Source: Paenibacillus sp. GM2
Lineage (GTDB): Bacteria > Bacillota > Bacilli > Paenibacillales > Paenibacillaceae
DNA: 64,000 nucleotides
Reading direction: 5' to 3'
Assembly (NCBI RefSeq): GCF_900069005.2
Contig: NZ_LN831279.1
Span: 518,305 to 582,304, forward strand
The stretch's first letter is position 1. Each line of letters starts with the position of its first letter. A model generated the notes under the pieces. That model was given only the letters and a program-made list of their open reading frames with translations, did not search any database and was not told the DNA's origin. Below, in pieces: positions 46,804 through 55,486 of this stretch. A program made the position numbers and the translations under genes.

Positions 46804-47166
46804 TTATCGAGAGCCATTATCTCGGCCTGCCTCAAAGGGCGTAGATACGGGGATGAACAAGTCGATAATCCCGATCACTAGCGCTGCCAGTAAGGCGCCG
46901 ATTACAGACACGGAGACTCCGGATACGACGAATTGAGCGAGCCAGATCACGAGTGCACTGGCTAGAAAACCGACGATGCCGCGTCCAAATGGAGTAACCT
47001 TCTTGCCGAATATGCCCTCAATGGCCCAACCCAATAAGGCAATTACAAGAGCGAGCACAAGAGCGCTCCAGAACCCTCCTACACTGAATTGTGGAACGAG
47101 CCAGCCCACAACCAGCAGTACCAGGGCGGAGACGATAAAACGGACAACATGCCCAAGAAAATGCAC
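46804..47166 (-). CDS. Phage-holin-family 4 (DUF360/YvlD-like) membrane protein
   Basis: 120 residues from GTG 47166 with AAAAAAGGAGG upstream. Four hydrophobic helices with short loops; typical lines are FIVSALVLLVVGWLVPQFSVGGFW and GIVGFLASALVIWLAQFVV. The name comes from weak similarity to holins; in Bacillales these are chromosomal membrane proteins (YvlD in the liaIH-like neighbourhood), not lysis proteins. No phage genes are near. Role unknown, perhaps envelope stress. Confidence 0.8.
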   Translation of the reverse strand: MHFLGHVVRFIVSALVLLVVGWLVPQFSVGGFWSALVLALVIALLGWAIEGIFGKKVTPFGRGIVGFLASALVIWLAQFVVSGVSVSVIGALLAALVIGIIDLFIPVSTPFEAGRDNGSR

Positions 47167-47330
47167 GGTATTTGCCTCCTTTTTTAATGAAATACATGTG
47201 GCAACTCGATATTATGATGTTCATGAAAGTCGGTTCTTATGTGCCTTTATTTTTAAATTAAGGCTAAATAGCGAAATTTGAGCGGTTTCGATATAATGTA
47301 ACCATAGCTCGAGAGAGGTTGTGAAGTTTC

Positions 47331-49694
47331 TTGGATCAGAAAATACTGCATACAATGGAATATCCCAAAATAATAAATCAATTAGCCCGTTATACGCAGA
47401 CCTCACTAGGCAAGCAAATGGCGGAGGAATTACAGCCGGTGACACGCTTGGAAGATGTGAAATTGCTGCTGCAGGGGACGGAGGAATCGTTTACGGTTGA
47501 CCGGCTCAAGGGTTATCCTTCCTTCGGGGGAATTGTAGATATAACGTCGGCTGTGAGACGAGCCCGCGTTGGCGGCACGCTGAATCCTCATGAACTGCTG
47601 GGAATTGCGACAACGCTTGAAGGTTCAAGGCGGATCAAACGCTATCTGTCCGCAGTGCATGAGGACAATCCGGTGGAAATCTTATTTACACTGAGCGATT
47701 CCTTGAGTGAGCAGAAGCCGTTAGAGGATGCGATCAAACGCTGCGTGGATGACAGTGCGGAGATTATAGACTCGGCAAGTGCGGAGTTATCGCAAATTCG
47801 CCGTGAACTGCGCGGTGGTGAAGTGCGGATCCGCGAGAAGCTGGATTCGATGATCCGTTCGTCGACGGTGTCGAAGATGCTGCAAGACCAGATCGTTACA
47901 ATTCGCGGCGATCGCTTTGTTATCCCGGTTAAAGCGGAATACCGCTCGCATTTCGGTGGAATCGTACACGACCAGTCCGGCTCAGGGGCAACCCTGTTTA
48001 TTGAACCGGAGTCGATTGTTGCGTTAAATAATAAGCTGCGCGAGACGAAGCTGCGCGAGGAGCGGGAAATCGAGGTTATTCTGCAGAAGCTAACCGCGCT
48101 TGTCGGTGAGCAGGCGGAGCTGCTGTTATATGACATCGATATTCTGGCCCAGCTTGATTTTATGTTCGCCAAGGCACGTCTGGCCCGCGAGATGAAGGCC
48201 ACGCTGCCGCGAATGAATGACCGCGGCTTCATTAAGCTGCGGAGAGGACGGCACCCGCTCATTTCGATCGACAAGGTTGTTCCGATTGATGTTGAGCTTG
48301 GCAATCACTTCTCGACGATTATCGTCACCGGCCCGAACACCGGCGGTAAGACGGTTACGTTGAAGACGATCGGCCTGCTCAGCTTGATGGCAATGTCCGG
48401 GTTGTTCGTTCCGGTAGAAGAAGGCTGTCAATTATGCGTATTTGATGCAATCTATGCGGATATCGGCGATGAGCAGAGTATAGAGCAGAGCCTGAGTACC
48501 TTCTCCAGTCATATGACGAACATCATCTCCATTTTGAAAAATATGACGCCGAAGAGCCTTGTTCTACTCGATGAGGTTGGGGCGGGGACAGATCCTGCCG
48601 AAGGCTCGGCACTGGCGATCGCAATATTGGAGCATATACATTCGCTCGGCTGCAGAATGGTGGCCACAACACACTATAGCGAGCTTAAGGCTTATGCCTA
48701 CGAACGTAAGGGTGTCATCAACGCCAGCATGGAGTTTGATATCAATACACTTAGCCCAACCTATCGCTTGCTGGTAGGTGTGCCTGGCCGAAGCAATGCA
48801 TTTGCAATAGCTGAGCGGCTTGGGCTTCCGGCTCCGATTCTTGAATTTGCCCGGGGCGAAGTTAAGGAAGAAGACCTGCGGGTGGAGAATATGATTGCCA
48901 AGCTCGAAGAGAATCGGAATATTGCGGAGCAAGAGCGTGAGAACGCTGAGAAACTGCGCAAGGATTTGGAAAGCCTGCGCGGCAAGCATGAAGCCGAGCT
49001 GGAAAAGCTGGAGCAGCAGAAGGAACGTTATCTGGAGAAGGCAAATGAGGATGCGAGAGCGATTATCGCTAAGGCTCGCAGCGAAGCGGAGAAGATTATC
49101 GATGAGCTGCGCTTGCTTGCCATGGAAGAAGGGGCCTCGGTGAAGGAGCATAAGCTGATCGCTGCCCGCAAGCAGCTTGACGATGCTGAGCCGGCGATGC
49201 GCAAGAAGTCTGTTGCTCCTAAAGTTGCCAAGCCAAAACGTTCGATCCAGCCTGGGGATGAAGTGAAAGTGCATAGTCTGAACCAGAAGGGGCATGTTGT
49301 CGAGCTGTCCGGCGACAAGGAAGCACTTGTTCAGCTGGGAATTATGAAGATGAAGGTTGCGCTTGATGACCTCGAGCTGATTGGTTCAGCTCCCGTTACG
49401 AAGCCGGTTCAACGAACCGCGGCTAATGTGAAGCGTACGCGGGACGAGCATGTGCGGACAGAGCTGGATCTGCGTGGAGCGAATTTGGAAGAGGCGTTGA
49501 TTGAGGTGGATCGCTTTATTGATGAGGCTTACCTGAGCAATCTGGGGCAAATCTACATCATCCACGGTAAAGGTACCGGTATTCTGCGCAGCGGAATATC
49601 CGACTATCTGCGCAAACATAAGCATATCAAGAGCTACCGTCTTGGAAATTACGGAGAAGGCGGCACAGGAGTTACGGTGGCGGAGCTTAAATAA
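47331..49694 (+). CDS. mutS2: MutS2 (Smr-domain MutS paralogue; ribosome rescue / recombination suppressor)
   Basis: 787 residues from TTG 47331 (GAGAGGTTGTG upstream; TATAAT at 47292-47297). It lacks the mismatch-recognition domains of MutS. Lever/core ~1-300; ATPase with TGPNTGGKTVTLKT (Walker A) and LVLLDEVGAGTDPAEGS (Walker B). Long coiled coil ~515-640. C-terminal Smr nuclease domain with LDLRGANLEEA and IIHGKGTGILR. Known roles in relatives are suppression of recombination and splitting of collided ribosomes. Confidence 0.96.
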   Translation: MDQKILHTMEYPKIINQLARYTQTSLGKQMAEELQPVTRLEDVKLLLQGTEESFTVDRLKGYPSFGGIVDITSAVRRARVGGTLNPHELLGIATTLEGSRRIKRYLSAVHEDNPVEILFTLSDSLSEQKPLEDAIKRCVDDSAEIIDSASAELSQIRRELRGGEVRIREKLDSMIRSSTVSKMLQDQIVTIRGDRFVIPVKAEYRSHFGGIVHDQSGSGATLFIEPESIVALNNKLRETKLREEREIEVILQKLTALVGEQAELLLYDIDILAQLDFMFAKARLAREMKATLPRMNDRGFIKLRRGRHPLISIDKVVPIDVELGNHFSTIIVTGPNTGGKTVTLKTIGLLSLMAMSGLFVPVEEGCQLCVFDAIYADIGDEQSIEQSLSTFSSHMTNIISILKNMTPKSLVLLDEVGAGTDPAEGSALAIAILEHIHSLGCRMVATTHYSELKAYAYERKGVINASMEFDINTLSPTYRLLVGVPGRSNAFAIAERLGLPAPILEFARGEVKEEDLRVENMIAKLEENRNIAEQERENAEKLRKDLESLRGKHEAELEKLEQQKERYLEKANEDARAIIAKARSEAEKIIDELRLLAMEEGASVKEHKLIAARKQLDDAEPAMRKKSVAPKVAKPKRSIQPGDEVKVHSLNQKGHVVELSGDKEALVQLGIMKMKVALDDLELIGSAPVTKPVQRTAANVKRTRDEHVRTELDLRGANLEEALIEVDRFIDEAYLSNLGQIYIIHGKGTGILRSGISDYLRKHKHIKSYRLGNYGEGGTGVTVAELK

Positions 49695-49735
49695 TTCGTT
49701 TGGAACGAATAGATCCATGTAGGGGGAGTAAGATC

Positions 49736-49819
49736 ATGCTGAAGAAACTGGTCAGGGTTTTATTCGCAGCCGCCGTATGCTTTATTGTCGCTGGAATTAT
49801 TTATCTCTGGGTGGCGTAA
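49736..49819 (+). CDS. 27-residue single-helix membrane peptide
   Basis: ATG 49736 has AGGGGGAGTAAG in good position. The product is MLKKLVRVLFAAAVCF then IVAGIIYLWVA: a basic N-terminus and one hydrophobic helix. It starts 41 bases after mutS2 on the same strand, so it may be read from the same transcript. No similarity is claimed. Confidence 0.5.
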   Translation: MLKKLVRVLFAAAVCFIVAGIIYLWVA

Positions 49820-49900
49820 CTCGCATTGAAGTGCATGTTTCTAAAATCAAGCGTTCAAGGGATTTTCTGATAATCTTTATATAACGAAAGGATGGGAACA

Positions 49901-50428
49901 ATGGAGACCACGATTTGTCCATGGTGCCAGACAGAAATTGTCTGGGATGAAGAAATAGGGCCCGAGGAGTACTGCCCCTATTGCAACAATGAGTTGAAGG
50001 GATACCGGACTTTGAATATCGGAATCGATGAGATTGAGGAGGAAGAGAACGAATACGACGGGGATGAGGATCAGAAGGTTTTCTGGGAACATGAAGAGAG
50101 CGGACATCTCGATGCGATTCGTAGAGTAGAGACCTTTGCCAAGGCAGGCGGAGATTTGTTGGCTTATGACTCCGGAGTGGAGAAAGTACTGGATGGACAG
50201 GAAGAGGTCCCTGAGTGCCCTCATTGCCGTGAGTACATGTTATTTGCCGGCAGCCAACCCTTGCCGGACAGCTTCGTACCTGCAATTCCGACCGGTCTTT
50301 CGAAGCCTTTAGTGCAGAAGGCAGCGAAGCTGGATATTTATATTTGCTCAGCCTGTTTTCATGTGAGTCATTTCTTGACAGAGGATGAGAGGATGCATCT
50401 CATCCGTACTGTTACTGAAGAAGAATAA
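49901..50428 (+). CDS. Zinc-ribbon hypothetical protein
   Basis: 175 residues from ATG 49901 (GAAAGG ends 8 bases upstream); ATG 49892 abuts that site. An N-terminal zinc ribbon (CPWC...CPYC), an acidic stretch EIEEEENEYDGDEDQ, a second pair CPHC near 107 and a last CSAC near 150, so possibly two zinc sites. I know no function. Conserved protein of this layout occurs in Paenibacillus as far as I recall. A strong terminator follows. Confidence 0.65.
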   Translation: METTICPWCQTEIVWDEEIGPEEYCPYCNNELKGYRTLNIGIDEIEEEENEYDGDEDQKVFWEHEESGHLDAIRRVETFAKAGGDLLAYDSGVEKVLDGQEEVPECPHCREYMLFAGSQPLPDSFVPAIPTGLSKPLVQKAAKLDIYICSACFHVSHFLTEDERMHLIRTVTEEE

Positions 50429-50441
50429 GAGCAGACTTAAG

Positions 50442-50488
50442 TAGAACCTTCATTTCCGTTGATCGGAATTGAAGGTTCTTTTTTATTT
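50442..50488 (+). terminator. Terminator of the zinc-ribbon gene
   Basis: AGAACCTTCATTTCCG, loop TTGAT, CGGAATTGAAGGTTCT, then TTTTT. It can also stop minus-strand transcription weakly. Confidence 0.93.
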
Positions 50489-50520
50489 GTAGTAACTCTT
50501 AGCAGAATACCATTCGGAAT

Positions 50521-51750
50521 CTAATGGTGTTCAGGAGTAGGGCGGGAGGTGCGCGTTAGAGAGAATAACTGCATGTCCGGCCGTTCAATTCCGCTGAGGA
50601 TATCCGTAATCATCTCCGCGGCAATCGTGCTGCATACCGTACCGTTGCCGCCGTATCCTTCAAGAAAATAACAATGCGGATAATCAGGGTGGGTTCCGAT
50701 ATAAGGAAGCCCGTCATGAGTATGCCCGAACACTGCGCCCCATCTATACTCTGCTTGGATTGCAGCGGACCGCGGGAACATTTGATGTACATAATCAAGC
50801 AGCTGTTTGCTCTTGGCTAGATACCGTGCTTCCACCAGCTTGCCTCCAGGTAAAAGTTCATCCAAGCCTCCGGCAATAATTCTTCCGTCCCGGGTAGTTC
50901 GCAGATAGTAATATGGGCGGGCTGTTTCCCAGATCAGGCATTGTTCATACCAATCCCGGAAGTCCTTAAGCGGTTCAGTAACGATGACATAGGAGCTTGT
51001 TAATTCTGCACCTTTCTCGCGTTTGTATTGCTGTGTTTCATATCCGGTTGCAAAAATAACATGCTTGGCAGTGATCTGTGACTGTCCGCAGCGACAGATC
51101 ACCCGGTCTTGAGTAAATTCGCAGCCGCTAATAGCAGATTCTTCATAGATCCTCGCTCCCTCCCGGGCTGAAAGTTCGATCAGGCTATGAACAAAGGCGT
51201 AAGGATTAACCTCAGCGTCCCCTTTGGTATAGATAGCAGCTGGCTTTTTGAAGGGGAAGTGGGTTGAGATTTGGTCTTCCTCCCACCACGATGCATCAAA
51301 ACCATAGCGCTGCAAGGTTATATGCTCCTCTCGGAGCATATCGACATCCTCAGGCGTGCTGGCGAAATATAAGCTCCCACGGGTAAGCAGGCGTGCTTCC
51401 TCGGGAAAATCCTGACTAAGACGGATTAAATGCTGAATTGCATCACGGCAGAGTTGATAGAAATGCACGGCTTCCTGCTCCCCAAACGTATGAATCAGTG
51501 AGGTTAAGGTCTTGTCATTGGAGAATTGAAGTAAGCCTGTATTTGCCAGGGAGCTGCCGGATGCAATTTGATGACTTTCAACCAGCACAGTGTCGATATT
51601 CTTCTGGGTTAAAAGAAATGCAGTGATTGCCCCGCCCATCCCGCCTCCGACAACCAAAACATCGCAGGAAATATCCGTGTTTAGGATAGGGTATTTGTTT
51701 GGTTTGGGGGATACGGTGGGCCAGTAGTAATGACCGGAATGCAGCTTCAA
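50521..51750 (-). CDS. FAD-dependent oxidoreductase (DAO / gamma-glutamylputrescine-oxidase-like)
   Basis: 409 residues from TTG 51750, which has AAAGGAG 9 bases upstream; the frame runs on to 51825, but that part lies in a repeat unit. Begins KLHSGHYYWPTV, then the FAD-binding DVLVVGGGMGGAITAFLL. It has SSLANTGLLQFSNDK and the C-terminal FGHTHDGLPYIGTHPDYPH plus EGYGGNGTVCSTIAAEMI. Class DAO proteins oxidise amines or amino acids; substrate unknown. Single gene. Confidence 0.86.
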   Translation of the reverse strand: MKLHSGHYYWPTVSPKPNKYPILNTDISCDVLVVGGGMGGAITAFLLTQKNIDTVLVESHQIASGSSLANTGLLQFSNDKTLTSLIHTFGEQEAVHFYQLCRDAIQHLIRLSQDFPEEARLLTRGSLYFASTPEDVDMLREEHITLQRYGFDASWWEEDQISTHFPFKKPAAIYTKGDAEVNPYAFVHSLIELSAREGARIYEESAISGCEFTQDRVICRCGQSQITAKHVIFATGYETQQYKREKGAELTSSYVIVTEPLKDFRDWYEQCLIWETARPYYYLRTTRDGRIIAGGLDELLPGGKLVEARYLAKSKQLLDYVHQMFPRSAAIQAEYRWGAVFGHTHDGLPYIGTHPDYPHCYFLEGYGGNGTVCSTIAAEMITDILSGIERPDMQLFSLTRTSRPTPEHH

Positions 51751-51770
51751 ATTAAGCCACTCCTTTAAAG

Positions 51771-51940
51771 GAAATTCAAAAAGTTTGCTTTTGATCTCGA
51801 GGTGAATCGAGAAGTAAGTCGACATCGAATCTTGAATTCAGCCGGTCCTTCCGGTGCTCACGTACCCACAACGTACGCTCCGCTCCTCAGTCCCTGGCTT
51901 CATCCAATCTTCTTGGAGCTGAAAACCGAACTTTTTGAAT
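51771..51940 (+). repeat. Dispersed 170-bp element, copy 1 of tandem pair
   Basis: Starts GAAATTCAAAAAGTTTGC and ends CCGAACTTTTTGAAT; the ends are inverted repeats (ATTCAAAAAGTT/AACTTTTTGAAT). It holds sub-palindromes such as CTCGAGGTGAATCGAG and CCGGTCCTTCCGG. No ORF of its own. Confidence 0.9.
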
Positions 51941-51954
51941 CTTATTTGAATGAG

Positions 51955-52124
51955 GAAATTCAAAAAGTTTGCTTTTGATCTCGAGGTGAATCGAGAAGTA
52001 AGTCGACATCGAATCTTGAATTCAGCCGGTCCTTCCGGTGCTCACGTACCCACAACGTACGCTCCGCTCCTCAGTCCCTGGCTTCATCCAACCTTCTTGG
52101 AGCTGAAAACCGGACTTTTTGAAT
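51955..52124 (+). repeat. Dispersed 170-bp element, copy 2 of tandem pair
   Basis: Offset 184 bp from copy 1 and nearly identical (I see two changes near the 3' end). A third partial left end, GAAATTCAAAAAGTT, follows at 52139-52153, as if another unit began there. Together with the first copy it fills most of 51751-52263, which has no gene. Confidence 0.9.
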
Positions 52125-52263
52125 ACGAATTAAAATAAGAAATTCAAAAAGTTCTCGGTTGTTCACGAGAATGTCGTTAGTATGTCCAATTAGAGACATC
52201 ATAAAAAATCACTTGCGGGAGCATAATAGGCAAGAAATGAATCAAAAATCAGGAGGAATAGGC

Positions 52264-52497
52264 ATGAACAATATGCAAATGAAGCCTCTCTCAGGCAAGG
52301 AATTGGATTACATCGCCGATTCATTGTCGAATGAGAATATGCTTATCAAGCTTTGTGCGACAGCAAGAAGTGTATCGGCCAACGCGCAGATCAGCCAGGT
52401 CATAGATCAGCATCTGCAGGTTCATGAGCAGCATACGCATCAGATGATTGAAATGCTGAAGCAGCACCAGTCAATGGCACCGACACAAAGTCATTAA
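52264..52497 (+). CDS. Small CotF-like spore coat protein
   Basis: 77 residues from ATG 52264 with AGGAGGAATAGGC upstream. MKPLSGKELDYIADSLSNENMLIKLC then a helical QVIDQHLQVHEQHTHQMIEML. This Gln/His-rich helical form is that of short CotF-related proteins, often found in tandem with a longer one, as here. Probably made late in the mother cell; no sigma-K promoter could be confirmed. Confidence 0.72.
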   Translation: MNNMQMKPLSGKELDYIADSLSNENMLIKLCATARSVSANAQISQVIDQHLQVHEQHTHQMIEMLKQHQSMAPTQSH

Positions 52498-52538
52498 CCC
52501 ACAATTCTTTGATTAAAACATCTAGGAGGATAGGAATA

Positions 52539-52937
52539 ATGAATCAACAACAGAATCAATCACAGGGTCAACAAATGTTGAACGAGTCCGATTACCTGAA
52601 TGTTATTCTGTCCGATCTGAAGAGAACGGTGCGCGAATACACAACCGCTACGACAGAATCGGCCTGTCCTGTTGTCAGACGCATGTTCACGGATCTGACT
52701 AACAGCACGCTGCGTTTACAGGGTGAATTATTTCAGGTGATGGAGCAGAATCAAATGTATACCGCGCCTTCTCCAGCACCGCGTCAAATGATTGATAAAG
52801 AGATTCAGACCGCGCAGCAGGATCACCAGCAGGCCCATCAGATGAGCCAGCAGCACGGGATGCAATCCGATGCTTTCTACCATCAGAGCAATGTGCAAAA
52901 CCACAATTCAAACGTACAGAATCCATACTTAACCTAA
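52539..52937 (+). CDS. Spore coat protein, CotF family
   Basis: 132 residues from ATG 52539 (CTAGGAGGA upstream), 41 bases after the preceding coat-like gene. LNESDYLNVILSDLKRTVREYTTATTESACPVVRRMFTDLTNSTL is the CotF helical core. A Gln/His/Asn-rich tail follows. Likely a coat component. Strong terminator downstream. Confidence 0.85.
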   Translation: MNQQQNQSQGQQMLNESDYLNVILSDLKRTVREYTTATTESACPVVRRMFTDLTNSTLRLQGELFQVMEQNQMYTAPSPAPRQMIDKEIQTAQQDHQQAHQMSQQHGMQSDAFYHQSNVQNHNSNVQNPYLT

Positions 52938-52989
52938 CCGTTCAAGCGGCTGGAGAAACGATGAGTTTAATTTTCCGGCTATAGTTCAG

Positions 52990-53039
52990 CGACCGTCCGT
53001 CCAGGGGAGAACTCCTCCCTATGGCGGGCGGTTTTTGTT
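52990..53039 (+). terminator. Terminator of the coat protein pair
   Basis: ACCGTCCGTCCAGGGGAG pairs with CCTCCCTATGGCGGGCGGT, then TTTTG. Confidence 0.88.
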
Positions 53040-53159
53040 TGCAGATGCATGAAATTCATGTAATATTAGTATTAAATTTAGTTTTCGGCAGGCGGCGCGT
53101 GGAGCAGGCTTACGATCTACCGCCCTGGCATTTGCCGGAACAGCGCTGGAGGATGAAGG

Positions 53160-53660
53160 ATGAGACAAATAAGCGAGCTTAAGCTGAAAGTGCTGGATCT
53201 TCTGAAAGAGGACGCAAGGCGTGACCCAGATTTGCTGGCGACATTGCTCGGCGTGACTTCTGAGGAGATAGCGGAGGCGATTGCGGAACTGGAAGAGGAT
53301 AACGTGATCGTAAAGTACGCTACGGTGGTTAATTCCAGCAAGCTGGACGATGAGAAGGTAACGGCGTTAATCGAAGTGCAAATTACGCCGGAGCGCGGAA
53401 GAGGATTTGAGACGATCGCCGAGCGTATTTATTTGTTCCCGCAAGTAATGAGTGTCTACTTAATGTCCGGCGCATATGATCTGTTGGTTGAGGTGGAAGG
53501 CCGAAACCTGAAAGAAGTGGCAAGCTTCGTATCCGACAAGTTGTCTACACTTGAGTCCGTACTGTCTACCAAGACGCATTTTATTTTGAAGAAATATAAG
53601 CAGGACGGCATTATTTTCGAAGATCCGGAAGAGGATCGCAGGCTTTTGATATCCCCGTAA
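53160..53660 (+). CDS. Lrp/AsnC-family transcriptional regulator (YugG-like)
   Basis: 166 residues. N-terminal winged HTH (LKLKVLDLLKEDARRDPDLLATLLGVTSEEIAEAIAELE) and a C-terminal RAM/ligand domain (TALIEVQITPERGRGFETIAERI, SVYLMSGAYDLLVEVEG). It is 13 bases before an aminotransferase gene, the same order as yugG-yugH in B. subtilis, so the regulator probably responds to an amino acid handled by that enzyme. Confidence 0.88.
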   Translation: MRQISELKLKVLDLLKEDARRDPDLLATLLGVTSEEIAEAIAELEEDNVIVKYATVVNSSKLDDEKVTALIEVQITPERGRGFETIAERIYLFPQVMSVYLMSGAYDLLVEVEGRNLKEVASFVSDKLSTLESVLSTKTHFILKKYKQDGIIFEDPEEDRRLLISP

Positions 53661-53673
53661 AGGAAGTAATAAT

Positions 53674-54882
53674 ATGAGTGTAAATTCACAGGATGTAGAG
53701 AACAATAGCAAATCGATGACATCTTATCTGTCTCCCGTCGTTAGGGAGATACAGCCTTCGGGTATTCGTCGTTTTTTTGATTTGGTGAGTGGAAATAAGG
53801 ATATTATTACTCTAGGCGTCGGTGAACCGGATTTTATAACTCCCTGGCATGTGAGAGAAGCATGCGTATATTCGCTGGAGCGCGGGTTTACGAGCTACAC
53901 CTCCAATGCAGGCATGCCTGAGCTTCGCGAGGCCATTGCAGAGTACCTATATAATAGCTATGATCTGAAATACGATCCCAAAGAGGAAATGATCGTAACG
54001 GTGGGCGGGAGCGAAGCGATTGATCTTGCTCTTAGAGCTTTGATCGAGCCGGGGGATGAGGTTCTTGTGCCGGTTCCGTGCTATATTTCTTATTCCCCGA
54101 TTACTTCAATTGGCGGAGGAGTCCCGGTAGAGGTTGAGACCTTTGCCAAGGACAGCTTTAAGCTGAAGGCCGAGCATCTTCAAGCAAAGATTACGCCGAA
54201 GTCCAAGATATTAATTTTAAATTATCCGAGCAATCCGACAGGTGGTATTATGACCTATGAGGATTGGCTGCCGATTGCCAAAGTGGTGGAAGATAATGAT
54301 CTGATTGTGATCGCGGACGAGATCTATTCGGAATTGACCTACGACCACAAGCATGTCAGCTTCGCATCGATCCCTGGCATGAAGGACCGTACCTTGCTCG
54401 TTAACGGCTTCTCAAAGGCTTTTGCCATGACAGGCTGGCGCATGGGATATGTATGCGGACATCCTGACCTTATCTACGCAATGCTGAAGATCCATCAATA
54501 TACCGTGATGTGCGCTCCAGTGATGGGTCAAGTGGCTGCGCTCGAGGCTCTGAAGAACGGCCTTGGGGAGAAGGATCATATGGTAGAATCGTATAACCAG
54601 AGAAGACGCCTGATCGTACAGGGCTTGCGGGATATCGGCTTATCCTGCCATGATCCTCAAGGGGCATTCTACGCCTTCCCAAGCATCCAATCGACTGGAC
54701 TTAGCTCCGAGGAATTCTCGCAGAGATTGCTTATGGAAGCCAAGGTAGCAGCGGTCCCTGGCAACGCCTTTGGCGGTGGCGGCGAAGGCTTCCTACGTTG
54801 TTCCTATGCGACATCGGTCAGTCAACTTAATGAAGCGCTGCACCGAATGGGCCAATTCGTCCATAAACTGAAGCAAGGCTAG
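53674..54882 (+). CDS. PLP-dependent class I/II aminotransferase (YugH-like)
   Basis: 402 residues. Fold type I aspartate-aminotransferase subgroup: LGVGEPDFITPWHVREA, YTSNAGMPELREAIAEYL, NYPSNPTGG, IADEIYSELTYDHKH, and the PLP lysine in VNGFSKAFAMTGWRMGY. C-terminal RCSYATS carries the substrate-carboxylate arginine. Likely amino acid transamination (aromatic or aspartate type), exact substrate open. Co-transcribed with the Lrp regulator. Confidence 0.93.
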   Translation: MSVNSQDVENNSKSMTSYLSPVVREIQPSGIRRFFDLVSGNKDIITLGVGEPDFITPWHVREACVYSLERGFTSYTSNAGMPELREAIAEYLYNSYDLKYDPKEEMIVTVGGSEAIDLALRALIEPGDEVLVPVPCYISYSPITSIGGGVPVEVETFAKDSFKLKAEHLQAKITPKSKILILNYPSNPTGGIMTYEDWLPIAKVVEDNDLIVIADEIYSELTYDHKHVSFASIPGMKDRTLLVNGFSKAFAMTGWRMGYVCGHPDLIYAMLKIHQYTVMCAPVMGQVAALEALKNGLGEKDHMVESYNQRRRLIVQGLRDIGLSCHDPQGAFYAFPSIQSTGLSSEEFSQRLLMEAKVAAVPGNAFGGGGEGFLRCSYATSVSQLNEALHRMGQFVHKLKQG

Positions 54883-54952
54883 GACTGGGGCTGTGCCCAT
54901 CAACTATTCACCCGGGAAAATGGTTCTATTTAACATTTCTTTCATTTATTAA

Positions 54953-54982
54953 TTGATCATTGTCCAATTAATATGGTATAAT
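54953..54982 (+). promoter_or_regulatory. Promoter of the Spo0E-family gene
   Basis: TTGATC (54953-54958), 18 bases, extended -10 TGGTATAAT ending at 54982. Confidence 0.65.
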
Positions 54983-55026
54983 ATGTTTTCGGAGGAAGGT
55001 TATAGTTTCTCAGGGAGGGATAACTT

Positions 55027-55296
55027 TTGGGTTGTGGTGAATACAATCTAGTATATGATATGGCGGGGCTATTGATCGCTGAAGACAATGAATCAAACAA
55101 GTGGATGGTAGAAGCGAGCCGTAATACTTCACCACAAGCAGTGACCTTGGAGGATGAAATTCATATACTTCGTAATAGAATGGAAAAGATGTTCTTGCAA
55201 GAGAAGTCTTTTACCTCGGATATTGTAATCGAAATCAGTCGTTTGCTGGATCTGAAGATTAATGAATTTATGAAGAAGCGAAGCAAAAGACAATAA
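55027..55296 (+). CDS. Spo0E-family aspartyl-phosphate phosphatase
   Basis: 89 residues from TTG 55027 (CAGGGAGGG upstream). The C-terminal ~45 residues form the Spo0E helical hairpin (LEDEIHILRNRMEKMFLQEKS, then IVIEISRLLDLKINEFM) with the S-x3-D signature (SRLLD). Such proteins dephosphorylate Spo0A-P and delay sporulation. An extra ~40 residues at the N-terminus is longer than usual. Confidence 0.82.
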   Translation: MGCGEYNLVYDMAGLLIAEDNESNKWMVEASRNTSPQAVTLEDEIHILRNRMEKMFLQEKSFTSDIVIEISRLLDLKINEFMKKRSKRQ

Positions 55297-55325
55297 TCAA
55301 TTAATGGCCTGACAGAGTCAGTCGA

Positions 55326-55360
55326 TGGAAGAAGATCTTTTACAGATCTTCTTTTTTTAT
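55326..55360 (+). terminator. Terminator of the Spo0E-family gene
   Basis: AGAAGATC, loop TTTTACA, GATCTTCT, then seven T. Confidence 0.92.
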
Positions 55361-55486
55361 GTGATATGGGTCGTCGAAAAAATGCATGAAGGCTGAAATG
55401 GTCTAGTAATCATCTGGAAAAGCCCTCAGCACTGTTTTATGGTATATTGGAAATATCGAGTTCTAAGGATAGGGGGAGTTTTTCTA

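Noticed and set aside
46804..47166. Phage lysis gene (holin)
   Set aside because: Similarity is to the YvlD/DUF360 chromosomal family and no phage genes are nearby.
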